This document shows positions 1 through 5,891 of a stretch of DNA of 5,891 bases, in pieces. Location: positions 1-5,891 of the forward strand of contig JAISFX010000119.1 in the NCBI GenBank assembly GCA_031263385.1, read 5' to 3'. The translations under genes and the position numbers were made by a program. This DNA comes from Lactobacillus sp. (GTDB taxonomy: Bacteria > Pseudomonadota > Alphaproteobacteria > RF32 > CAG-239). The notes beneath the pieces were generated by a model. The model saw only the letters and a program-made list of their open reading frames with translations, was not told where the DNA came from and ran no database searches. Each line of letters starts with the position of its first letter. The first letter of the stretch is position 1.

Positions 1-12
1 GGCTTTAGTTTT

Positions 13-1638
13 TTATTTCTTTTGGCCTCTTTCTATTGCCGCAGCAATCAGAGACACAAATAACGGATGTGGGTCAAATGGTTTTGACTTTAGTTCCGGA
101 TGGAACTGTACGCCCACGAACCAAGGATGGTTAGGTATTTCTACAATCTCAGGCAGGGTTTTATCAGGAGACCAAGCAACGATCTCCATTCCGCTGTCTT
201 TTAAGGCTTTCTCATATTCTTTATTAACCTCGTATCTGTGACGGTGACGCTCTGAAATCTTCTCTGATTTATAAATTTTGCTTACGTGGCTGTCTTTACC
301 AGTAATGCAGCTTTCATATGCACCAAGGCGCATTGTGCCGCCCAGTTTGCCGTCTTTAGTGAAGTCACTCATCATACCGACAACAGGTTCGCAGCCATTG
401 TCAAGCTCTGTAGTGTTAGCGGTTTTGATACCGGCAACATTACGCAAAGTCTCAATAACTGCAAGCTGCATGCCGAAACAAATGCCTAAGAAAGGAATGT
501 TGTGCTCGCGAGCATATTTTATGCCTGCCAACTTGCCGTCTGTTCCTCTTTTGCCAAAGCCGCCGGGAACCACAATAGCATTTACATCTTTCAAATATAA
601 ATCAGCATTTTGGTCGGTAAGCTCTTCAGAGTTAACCCATTTTACCTTTACTTTAAAAGAGTTAGCTATGCCACCGTGAGTTATTGCCTCATTTAACGAC
701 TTGTAAGCCTCTAATAATGCAGTGTATTTTCCAACAACGGCGATTTTTACCTCGCCTTTAGGGTTTTTGACGGTGTCAACAATGTCAATCCATTTTCTTA
801 AGTCAGGCTTGTTTTTGCACTCGATATTAAAGTGGCGGCAAACCTGTGTATCCATACCTTCTGAAGAATAAACAATAGGCACTTCATAAATGGTTTTAAC
901 ATCTGGTGCAGTGATAACGTTTTCTTCTCTAACGTTGCAGAACAATGCAAGCTTTTTCTTCTCGTTCTGAGGGATTTCTATTTGAGAACGGCAAAGAAGC
1001 ATGTCAGGCTGGATTCCATATTCCTGAAGTTTTTTAACAGAGTGCTGAGTTGGTTTGGTTTTGAGCTCTCCGGCTGTTGGAATGAATGGAAGCAAGGTTA
1101 CATGGATGAACATGGTTCTCTCGCGGCCCAAATCATATGCAACTTGACGAATAGACTCTAGATATGGCTGGCCTTCGATGTCACCAACAGTACCGCCGAT
1201 TTCGCAAAGAACAAAGTCCTCATCAGTAATGCCTGACAATATAAACTCTTTAATCTCATTAGTAACATGAGGCACAACCTGAATTGTGGCACCAAGATAG
1301 TCTCCGTTTCTTTCTTTTTCAATTACGCGAGAATATATTTTGCCGGTAGTAATACTGTCGTGCTTGGTGGCAGGAACAGCAGAGAATCGTTCATAGTGGC
1401 CTAAATCCAAGTCTGCCTCGGTGCCATCATCAGTGACAAATACTTCACCATGTTGGTAAGGGCTCATAGTGCCTGGGTCTACGTTCAAATATGGATCAAG
1501 CTTACGCAAACGCACCTTAAAACCACGGGCCTGAAGAATTGCCGCCAGAGATGCAGAAGCCAAACCCTTGCCCAGTGATGATACTACTCCACCGGTAATA
1601 AATATGAACCTGGCATTATTAGACTTAGTTTTTGACAT
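13..1638 (-). CDS. pyrG: CTP synthase (glutamine-hydrolysing)
   Basis: Cytosolic enzyme that makes CTP from UTP, ATP and glutamine, the last step of de novo pyrimidine nucleotide synthesis. The protein has 541 residues, close to the roughly 545 usual for bacterial PyrG, and looks complete. The N-terminal amidoligase domain (about 1-275) opens with the P-loop-like [11 protein letters not shown] (residues 15-25, Lys24) and carries [12 protein letters not shown] at 145-156. The C-terminal class I glutamine amidotransferase domain (about 297-537) has the oxyanion-loop PGGFGKRG, the nucleophile Cys387 in GICFGMQ, and His513/Glu515 in QFHPE, so the catalytic triad is intact. The start at 1638 is supported by AGGAG ten bases upstream, and homologues begin in the same place relative to the P-loop. 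It follows secG by 117 bases on the same strand, an order common in alphaproteobacteria, so co-transcription is likely although a hairpin lies between them. Identification is essentially certain. Confidence 0.98.
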   Translation of the reverse strand: MSKTKSNNARFIFITGGVVSSLGKGLASASLAAILQARGFKVRLRKLDPYLNVDPGTMSPYQHGEVFVTDDGTEADLDLGHYERFSAVPATKHDSITTGKIYSRVIEKERNGDYLGATIQVVPHVTNEIKEFILSGITDEDFVLCEIGGTVGDIEGQPYLESIRQVAYDLGRERTMFIHVTLLPFIPTAGELKTKPTQHSVKKLQEYGIQPDMLLCRSQIEIPQNEKKKLALFCNVREENVITAPDVKTIYEVPIVYSSEGMDTQVCRHFNIECKNKPDLRKWIDIVDTVKNPKGEVKIAVVGKYTALLEAYKSLNEAITHGGIANSFKVKVKWVNSEELTDQNADLYLKDVNAIVVPGGFGKRGTDGKLAGIKYAREHNIPFLGICFGMQLAVIETLRNVAGIKTANTTELDNGCEPVVGMMSDFTKDGKLGGTMRLGAYESCITGKDSHVSKIYKSEKISERHRHRYEVNKEYEKALKDSGMEIVAWSPDKTLPEIVEIPNHPWFVGVQFHPELKSKPFDPHPLFVSLIAAAIERGQKK

Positions 1639-1648
1639 TTTTTAGTTT

Positions 1649-1653
1649 CTCCT
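1649..1653 (-). promoter_or_regulatory. Ribosome binding site of pyrG
   Basis: The minus strand reads AGGAG, a strong Shine-Dalgarno core, ten bases before the ATG at 1638. The spacing is slightly long but supports this start over internal ATGs. Confidence 0.65.
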
Positions 1654-1706
1654 AGTATTTGTATTTCCTGTATTTTTATTTATTTTATAGGGTTGTTTAA
1701 AGTGAC

Positions 1707-1735
1707 TAAGGCACCTTACGGTATAAGGTGCCTTA
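1707..1735 (-). terminator. Perfect 12-bp hairpin after secG (possible terminator or attenuator)
   Basis: The arms at 1707-1718 and 1724-1735 are exact reverse complements (TAAGGCACCTTA and its complement) around a five-base loop. The hairpin begins 20 bases past the secG stop codon. Read in the secG-to-pyrG direction, the bases after the stem are GTCACTTTAAACAACC, so there is no proper U-tract, and the other direction is no better. It may be a weak or Rho-assisted terminator, an mRNA 3'-end stabiliser or processing site, or a leader structure for pyrG. The hairpin is certain as sequence; the role is inferred. Confidence 0.4.
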
Positions 1736-1755
1736 TGTTGTCAGTTGTTATCATA

Positions 1756-2070
1756 TTACTCTCCAGCTACTGGGACCATAGGTTCAACCGGTGCTGATGA
1801 TACCGGTGCAGTATCAAGTATTGATGCTGCTCTTCTGTCGCCGCCTCTGTAATATAAAGATAATGAAATGCTGGTAACAATGAAGATTGTTGCCAAAATG
1901 GCTGTGGTCTTGGTTAAGAAGTTGCCAGTGCCGCGTGCGCTTAAAAAGCTTGATGCGCCGCTGCCGCCGCCGAGCCCGTCCAAAGCTCCGCCTGAAGAGC
2001 GCTGAATCAAGATTATGCCAACCAAGAAAATGGCCACCATTAAATGAATTACTAATAGAACTGTTTCCAT
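1756..2070 (-). CDS. secG: SecG, protein-export translocase subunit
   Basis: Small inner-membrane subunit of the SecYEG channel, which assists SecA-driven export of preproteins. The 104-residue protein shows the standard layout: a first membrane helix at about residues 3-22 containing IHLMVAIFLVGIILIQ, a conserved Gly/Ser-rich cytoplasmic loop at 25-50 (RSSGGALDGLGGG, then FLSARGTGNFLTK), and a second helix at about 55-74. A short Pro/Ala/Val-rich tail (about 85-104) follows, as is common in alphaproteobacterial SecG and poorly conserved. The ATG at 2070 has AAGGAAAG about ten bases upstream, a modest ribosome binding site. It lies 66 bases after tpiA and 117 bases before pyrG on the same strand, an arrangement frequent in alphaproteobacteria. 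No promoter of its own is evident, so it probably depends on read-through from tpiA. Confidence 0.95.
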   Translation of the reverse strand: METVLLVIHLMVAIFLVGIILIQRSSGGALDGLGGGSGASSFLSARGTGNFLTKTTAILATIFIVTSISLSLYYRGGDRRAASILDTAPVSSAPVEPMVPVAGE

Positions 2071-2136
2071 CTTATATATACTTTCCTTTTACTTACCAAG
2101 ATTACTGCGCCCTGAATAGCACGCAATGATACCGGA

Positions 2137-2898
2137 TTATTTTACTGCATTCTTGGCAATGCCCAAGAAATCTTCAACCTTAAGGCTTGCTCCGCCGATT
2201 AATGCGCCATCTACGTCTTCTAAAGATAAAAATTCTTTAGCGTTTGAAGGTTTTACCGAGCCACCATAAAGAATTCTCATTTTATTTGCAATAGATTTGC
2301 CTAATTTTTTTGATAAAACTTTACGAATTGCGGCATGAACCTCTTGAACATCTTTAGATGTAGGAGTTTTGCCGGTGCCGATAGCCCAAACAGGCTCGTA
2401 AGCAATTACGGTGTTTTTAGCATCTGCACAAGAAGGAACTGAGCCCAAAATCTGTTTTGTGCAAACATCGATGGTTTTGCCTTCGTCACGTTCTGCCTCA
2501 GTTTCACCAATGCAAACGATTGTTTTTAAACCGTTTTGGTGAGCGGCTATTGTTTTTTTGCTGATTAGCTCATTAGACTCGTCGTGGTCTGCGCGTCTTT
2601 CAGAGTGACCCAATATTACATAGGTGCAACCAACATCTGTTAACATTACCGGGCTGACATCGCCAGTATGAGCGCCTTTAACATCAAAATGGCAATCTTG
2701 TGCGCCAAGTGCAACTTTAGCTCCGCGAAGGGCTTTTTTTACAAATGTTAAGATTGGGAAAGGAGGACAAACCAAGAACTCAAGGTCTGTTTTGCCTAAA
2801 CTTTTAACTTCAGCCGCAACTCCTTTAGCTAAATCAACACCGTCTTTAAGGAGGCCGTTCATCTTCCAATTGCCTGCAATAAGTAATTTTCTTGCCAT
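2137..2898 (-). CDS. tpiA: Triose-phosphate isomerase
   Basis: Cytosolic glycolytic and gluconeogenic enzyme interconverting dihydroxyacetone phosphate and glyceraldehyde 3-phosphate; a TIM barrel that acts as a dimer. With the start at 2898 it has 253 residues, the usual length. All signature residues are present: Asn10 and Lys12 in GNWKMNG, the dimer loop GAHTGDVS (75-82), the electrophile His98 in GHSERR, the base Glu168 in AYEPVWAIGTG (the flexible loop 6 follows), and the phosphate-binding YGGSVKP (211-217) and GALIGGASL (231-239). The reading frame stays open 21 codons further upstream to a GTG at 2961. I reject that start because ARKLLIAGNWKMNG is the normal N-terminus, AAGGG lies seven bases before the ATG at 2898, and the probable promoter falls inside the extension. 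It is the first gene of the minus-strand group and diverges from the PpiD-like gene. Confidence 0.97.
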   Translation of the reverse strand: MARKLLIAGNWKMNGLLKDGVDLAKGVAAEVKSLGKTDLEFLVCPPFPILTFVKKALRGAKVALGAQDCHFDVKGAHTGDVSPVMLTDVGCTYVILGHSERRADHDESNELISKKTIAAHQNGLKTIVCIGETEAERDEGKTIDVCTKQILGSVPSCADAKNTVIAYEPVWAIGTGKTPTSKDVQEVHAAIRKVLSKKLGKSIANKMRILYGGSVKPSNAKEFLSLEDVDGALIGGASLKVEDFLGIAKNAVK

Positions 2899-2905
2899 TT
2901 TTTTA

Positions 2906-2910
2906 CCCTT
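2906..2910 (-). promoter_or_regulatory. Ribosome binding site deciding the tpiA start
   Basis: The minus strand reads AAGGG seven bases before the ATG at 2898. This is good spacing and favours the 253-residue TpiA over the frame open to a GTG at 2961. Confidence 0.7.
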
Positions 2911-2929
2911 TTTAATGTTTGTTTCGTCT

Positions 2930-2958
2930 TTATTAGCACGTATAAAAAAACTTTTCAA
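2930..2958 (-). promoter_or_regulatory. Candidate sigma70-type promoter for tpiA-secG-pyrG
   Basis: On the minus strand, TTGAAA (2958-2953) is followed after 17 bases by TAATAA (2935-2930). The -35 matches TTGACA at five of six positions; the -10 is weaker, at three of six. Transcription would start near 2923 and give a 5' leader of about 25 bases before the tpiA ATG. Spacing and location are right, but it is read by eye only. Confidence 0.45.
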
Positions 2959-2974
2959 CACGAATCATTAACTC

Positions 2975-3002
2975 TTGCAAAACTTCTTTTATCTCATATA
3001 AT
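2975..3002 (+). promoter_or_regulatory. Sigma70-type promoter for the PpiD-like gene
   Basis: TTGCAA (2975-2980) is followed after 16 bases by a perfect TATAAT (2997-3002). The predicted start of transcription is near 3009, giving a leader of about 40 bases to the ATG at 3050. The -35 box lies 16 bases from the -35 box of the divergent tpiA promoter. Confidence 0.65.
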
Positions 3003-3049
3003 CTCTTAGATGTTTCAATAGATATTTCAAGAAATAGGATTATGATATT

Positions 3050-4933
3050 ATGATTAGTAAATTGGGCAAAATGAAAAATTCTTGGTTTGTTAAGGGTATT
3101 CTTATTCTTACTGCCTTAAGTTTTATGTCTTTGTTCGGAGTAGCCGGATATGTGGGCGGAATGAAAAACACGCCTGCCATTAAAGTTGACGATGTAGTGG
3201 TTTATGTTGACCAAATTCAGATACAACTGCAACGTGAGCAGCAACTTGCAAGAAATATGTTCGGCGACAGCTTTGAAATAAGCGATGATATTCGCAATGC
3301 AATGTTGCAAGGAATCGTCCAAAGAGAGCTTGATAATGCCATAATGACAAGAATGTCTCAAAAGTATGGTCTTTATGTGAGCAACCAACTGGCTAAACAA
3401 ATCATATATTCTCAGCCACAGTTTATTGAAGCAGACGGACGTTTTAACATCAGCAAGCTACGCCAGATGCTTTCTCTTTCCGGTTGGACTGAAGAAAGAT
3501 ATGTTAACACTATTAAAAGAGATATCTTAAAACAGCAGATTGTTTATGCGCCGCTGGCTAATTTAAATGTGCCTAAAGTTATGGTTGATGGTCTGGCTAA
3601 AATTGCCAACACTAAAAGAGTGTTCAAATATGTTAAGATTGACCCTGAAAAGGTGAGTGTTAACCGCAGTATATCCCAAGAAGAGTTGGAGCAGTATTAT
3701 GCTGACTTTGCGCAAGACTTTATGCGCTCAGAAAGCAGAAATGTTTCTGTTATCTTCTTATCTATGAGTGATATTGAACAAAAAATCACCCCTACTAAAA
3801 GGGAAATGGAAGAATATTATCAGGCAAACCAGTCTTCTGTTGAGGTTGCTGAAAACAGACAAGTTTTGCAGATGATTTTTGACAGCGAAGAAAATGCCAA
3901 CAAAGCATATGAAGAAGTTAAGTCAGTTAAAGACTTTGAGTCTGTTGCTTTTGAGCTTGCCGGTCAAAATGAATATGAAACAGATTTGGGTATGGTTGAA
4001 AAAGATATGCTTATTGCAGAAGTGGCTGACAAGGTTTTCTATGCTAAGAAAAATGACGTTATTGCCCCTACTCAGTCTGATTTGGGCTGGCATGTTATGA
4101 AGGTTAAAGACATTAAGGCCGGTTCTAAGAAAGATGCAGCAGAGATTAACAAAGAGATTGTTGCCGAGATTAGAAAAGAAAAGGCTTATGATGCTGCATA
4201 TAATATGTCTAAAGAAATTGAGGACAAGATTGCAGCCGGCACAACATTAGAAGATATCGCAAAAGATTTGAATGTTAAAATTGCGATGATTACAGCTTTG
4301 ACTGATGAAGGTGATTACTTCAAGAGTGTTAATGCTCCTAAAAGTATATTGAATGACCGCGATGTGGTTGAGACTGCGTTTACTTACAACGTGGGAGAAA
4401 TCAGCCAAGTGGTAGAAACAGACAACGGATTTGTTGTGGTTAGAGTTGATGCTATTAATGAAGCGCATGTTAAGCCAATTGAAGAGGTTCAGGCTGATAT
4501 CAAAAAGATGTGGCTGACTAATGAAAAGAACGCTATTGCGCAAGAGATTGTTAATGATGTTATGCATGATTTAGAAGATGGCGACAACCTAAATAGTGTT
4601 GCTTCGCGCTTCCGCTTGTCTGCAACAACAACCCCTGCTCTCAAAAGAAGCGAGACATTTGCAAACATTAATGAAAATATGATGATGGAATTATTCCAAG
4701 AACAGATTGGTACTCCTCGTGTTATTAATGGTAATGGAGGCTTTATTGTGGCCGTTCCTGAAAAAGACATTACTTCCTCTAACCAGTTCTCTCAGGCAGA
4801 GCTTAATATGATTGCTAACCAAGCGCGCAACGCTTTGGTTCAAGAATATGCAAAGATTATGCTAAACAGCTTTGCAAAAGACATGGATGTGAGGGTGAAA
4901 TGGCGCCAAATCGGTCTTACCGAAGGCATCTGA
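3050..4933 (+). CDS. PpiD/SurA-like membrane-anchored peptidyl-prolyl isomerase family chaperone
   Basis: Probable inner-membrane protein with a large periplasmic part that helps exported proteins fold, like PpiD, which works next to the SecYEG exit. The 627-residue chain has a short basic cytoplasmic N-terminus (MISKLGKMKNSW), one membrane helix at about 14-37, then a SurA_N/PpiD-type helical domain (about 40-190). A PpiC/parvulin-like domain covers about 267-355 (from NRQVLQMIF to DLGWHVMKV), and a second, degenerate copy may lie at 440-480 (AFTYNVGEISQVV, then GFVVVRV). The first strand of the parvulin domain lacks the histidine seen in active enzymes (Gln271-Val-Leu-Gln), while His348 is kept. 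Many PpiD proteins are likewise degenerate, so chaperone rather than isomerase activity is likely. The start has only a weak AGGA ten bases upstream, but the N-terminus fits the family. It ends in tandem TGA-TAA stops. Divergence from tpiA-secG-pyrG is typical of alphaproteobacteria. I withhold the symbol because ppiD and surA-like names are used inconsistently for this group. Confidence 0.9.
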   Translation: MISKLGKMKNSWFVKGILILTALSFMSLFGVAGYVGGMKNTPAIKVDDVVVYVDQIQIQLQREQQLARNMFGDSFEISDDIRNAMLQGIVQRELDNAIMTRMSQKYGLYVSNQLAKQIIYSQPQFIEADGRFNISKLRQMLSLSGWTEERYVNTIKRDILKQQIVYAPLANLNVPKVMVDGLAKIANTKRVFKYVKIDPEKVSVNRSISQEELEQYYADFAQDFMRSESRNVSVIFLSMSDIEQKITPTKREMEEYYQANQSSVEVAENRQVLQMIFDSEENANKAYEEVKSVKDFESVAFELAGQNEYETDLGMVEKDMLIAEVADKVFYAKKNDVIAPTQSDLGWHVMKVKDIKAGSKKDAAEINKEIVAEIRKEKAYDAAYNMSKEIEDKIAAGTTLEDIAKDLNVKIAMITALTDEGDYFKSVNAPKSILNDRDVVETAFTYNVGEISQVVETDNGFVVVRVDAINEAHVKPIEEVQADIKKMWLTNEKNAIAQEIVNDVMHDLEDGDNLNSVASRFRLSATTTPALKRSETFANINENMMMELFQEQIGTPRVINGNGGFIVAVPEKDITSSNQFSQAELNMIANQARNALVQEYAKIMLNSFAKDMDVRVKWRQIGLTEGI

Positions 4934-4972
4934 TAAACCATCAAGGGCATCAATTATAATTTATGTTTTGGG

Positions 4973-5003
4973 AAAGCTCCTTCTTTTGAGGGGCTTTTCT
5001 TTT
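4973..5003 (+). terminator. Intrinsic terminator of the PpiD-like gene
   Basis: The arms AAAGCTCC (4973-4980) and GGGGCTTT (4990-4997) pair over eight bases with one G-U, plus a closing T-A pair at 4981/4989. The right arm runs into a T-rich tract, TTTTCTTTT, ending near 5003. It starts 39 bases after the stop codon and separates this gene from the next one. Confidence 0.8.
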
Positions 5004-5017
5004 GCAGCATCTAAGTG

Positions 5018-5046
5018 TTGACAAAAAATGACGGAAATGCTAGTTT
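5018..5046 (+). promoter_or_regulatory. Candidate promoter for the 135-residue gene
   Basis: A perfect -35 TTGACA (5018-5023) is followed after 17 bases by TAGTTT (5041-5046), preceded by TGC, which is an extended -10 arrangement. Transcription would start near 5053 and leave a leader of about 54 bases. TATATT at 5061-5066 is a rival -10 without a good -35. Confidence 0.5.
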
Positions 5047-5106
5047 TGCCCCCTAATATTTATATTTGTGTAAAGTAATGTTGTTTAATAATAAAACTAT
5101 AAAGAA

Positions 5107-5514
5107 ATGAATGAGAAAAAAAATGAGGATGTGGACCTCTTAGTAAAAACCAAAGAAGTGGTTGAAAGAAGAATATCTGTCTTAACCTATGAAGAAATCC
5201 AGCAATTGGCTGACTTCTACAACTCAAATGCTATTTTAGATAGCGTTGGAGTGGCTGCAAGGAAACTTGAGACGGACTATTTGAGAGACTTTGGAGATAT
5301 CCGACACAGAGTTAATGCTGCTATGCAGTATATTTCTGATATTAGAATCAAACTTATGGTGACAATTAAGGAGGGTTCCGAGTTTTCTCCTGAAAGCAGA
5401 ATATTGGTTGTTTGCATTTTATCTTTGTTTTGCATCACAAATAACAAAGATGAGTTGTTTGACTTAGATGAAATAAGAAAACTATTGACCGCTATGGATA
5501 TATTAGGTTGGTAG
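5107..5514 (+). CDS. Hypothetical protein, 135 residues, mostly helical
   Basis: I do not recognise this protein. It starts with a strongly charged segment (MNEKKNEDVD) and continues with predicted amphipathic helices at about 8-22, 27-38, 43-60 and 66-89. The last is rich in Arg, Ile and Met (IRHRVNAAMQYISDIRIKLMV). A short hydrophobic helix at about 98-111 (RILVVCILSLFCIT) is too short and too closely flanked by charges to be a confident membrane span. An acidic then amphipathic end (DLDEIRKLLTAMDILGW) closes it. There is no signal peptide and no enzymatic motif that I can see. The gene looks real: its own consensus-like promoter lies upstream, an intrinsic terminator lies 25 bases after the stop, and codon use matches its neighbours. 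The ATG has almost no Shine-Dalgarno sequence (AAAGAA). It appears to be a single-gene unit, probably a cytosolic helical protein. Confidence 0.75.
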   Translation: MNEKKNEDVDLLVKTKEVVERRISVLTYEEIQQLADFYNSNAILDSVGVAARKLETDYLRDFGDIRHRVNAAMQYISDIRIKLMVTIKEGSEFSPESRILVVCILSLFCITNNKDELFDLDEIRKLLTAMDILGW

Positions 5515-5538
5515 TCTAATGAGTACTGTATGAAATTC

Positions 5539-5575
5539 GAGCCTGGACTTTGTATGTCTCAGGCTCTATTTTTTT
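5539..5575 (+). terminator. Intrinsic terminator of the 135-residue gene, shared convergent end
   Basis: GAGCCTG (5539-5545) pairs perfectly with CAGGCTC (5560-5566). Inside, GAC (5546-5548) pairs with GTC (5556-5558) across a single bulged T, leaving a seven-base loop. TATTTTTTT follows on the plus strand, a good U-tract. The tract runs into the stop codon of the convergent gene (5574-5576). In the opposite direction the stem is followed only by GAATTTCAT, so termination of that gene here would be weaker. Confidence 0.8.
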
Positions 5576-5891
5576 ATTCTATGCAGCAGTCGACTGCTTT
5601 TTTTACAAAGGCTTTCATCTTTGCCAAAGCGCCTTGAGGCTCGGTCTCGGCTTTCTTCTTTTCAGACTTTTTAGGCTCTGATATTTTGACATCATTTACC
5701 TTTGTTGTGATTTTTTTGACGTCTTCCAGACTATCTTCAATCCATTTTACATCTTCAATATTCAGCATTTGCATATTGATACCCCAGAACAGACAATACA
5801 GGTCATAAGCCTGATTAAAGAGGTTGTAAGCATCTTCTTTGTTGTTAAGGCTTTGCTGCTTGGTACCGACTTCCATTAAACGCATTGATGC
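5574..5891 (-). CDS. Hypothetical protein, C-terminal part (5' end may lie beyond the window)
   Basis: I do not recognise this protein. The frame is open to the window edge. An ATG at 5885 would give 103 residues, but two more in-frame codons (Ala-Ser) precede it, so the true start may be outside. Counted from that ATG, residues 1-34 resemble a helical hairpin of the tetratricopeptide type, with small residues and aromatics spaced as in such repeats (EVGTKQQSLNNKEDAYNLFN, then QAYDLYCLFWG). A second helix at about 43-64 (EDVKWIEDSLEDVKKI) follows. A Lys/Glu-rich, probably unstructured linker (about 68-83, EPKKSEKKKAETEP) leads to a basic amphipathic helix at about 86-98 and a Cys-Cys pair near the end. 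Its stop codon overlaps the U-tract of the convergent gene's terminator. The TPR likeness is an impression from spacing only; no membrane segment is seen. Confidence 0.65.
   Translation of the reverse strand, partial: ASMRLMEVGTKQQSLNNKEDAYNLFNQAYDLYCLFWGINMQMLNIEDVKWIEDSLEDVKKITTKVNDVKISEPKKSEKKKAETEPQGALAKMKAFVKKAVDCCIE

Noticed and set aside
278..679. Open frames on the plus strand opposite pyrG (278-679 and 286-489)
   Set aside because: They lie entirely antisense to conserved pyrG coding sequence, show no family features and have no convincing ribosome binding site.
1682..1712. A separate promoter for pyrG built on the -10-like TATAAAAT
   Set aside because: No acceptable -35 lies 16-18 bases upstream; those positions fall within the hairpin arm and A+T richness alone makes such -10 matches common.
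1887..2129. An 80-codon plus-strand frame opposite secG
   Set aside because: Its Arg-rich, low-complexity translation is the complement of the SecG Gly/Ser loop and hydrophobic helices; there is no independent evidence for it.
2899..2961. A 21-codon N-terminal extension of TpiA beginning at a GTG
   Set aside because: The family N-terminus and a well-spaced AAGGG support the ATG at 2898, and the extension overlaps the likely promoter.
3116..3400. Minus-strand and alternate-frame open frames inside the PpiD-like gene (3116-3400, 3879-4100, 4247-4567, 4489-4770)
   Set aside because: All sit within a full-length conserved gene on the plus strand and show no start signals or recognisable domains.
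4934..5106. A hidden small gene or RNA between the PpiD-like gene and the 135-residue gene
   Set aside because: The spacer is explained by a terminator and a promoter; no further stem-loop or coding frame stood out.

Overview
The window looks like a chromosomal housekeeping stretch from an A+T-rich alphaproteobacterium. Four of its six genes are recognisable core genes in an order typical of that class: a membrane-anchored SurA/PpiD-type folding factor faces away from tpiA, secG and pyrG, which run together on the other strand. The low G+C content, frequent AAA/GAA/TTA-type codons and the two unrecognised small genes suggest an uncultured, possibly host-associated lineage. That placement is an inference from gene order and composition, not from a database match.

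Minus-strand block (13-2898): tpiA, secG and pyrG are transcribed right to left. The gap between tpiA and secG is 66 bases and the gap between secG and pyrG is 117 bases. The second gap holds a perfect 12-bp inverted repeat just after the secG stop. The next gene downstream of pyrG lies outside the window.

Divergent control region (2899-3049): about 150 bases carry two back-to-back promoter-like sequences. One reads left into tpiA (TTGAAA, 17 bases, TAATAA). The other reads right into the folding-factor gene (TTGCAA, 16 bases, TATAAT).

Plus-strand block (3050-5514): a 627-residue inner-membrane, periplasm-facing PpiD-like protein ends in tandem stop codons and a good intrinsic terminator. 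A consensus-like promoter with its own -35 TTGACA then precedes a 135-residue gene of unknown function, which ends at a second hairpin with a U-tract. A convergent minus-strand gene (stop at 5574, 5' end beyond the window) encodes a helical C-terminal region with a Lys/Glu-rich linker; its function is also unknown.

The recognised genes do not form one pathway: they cover glycolysis (TpiA), protein export and periplasmic folding (SecG, PpiD-like) and CTP synthesis (PyrG). I see no mobile element, CRISPR array, tRNA, rRNA or clear sign of a new biological system. The least explained parts are the two small genes at the right end and the secG-pyrG hairpin.
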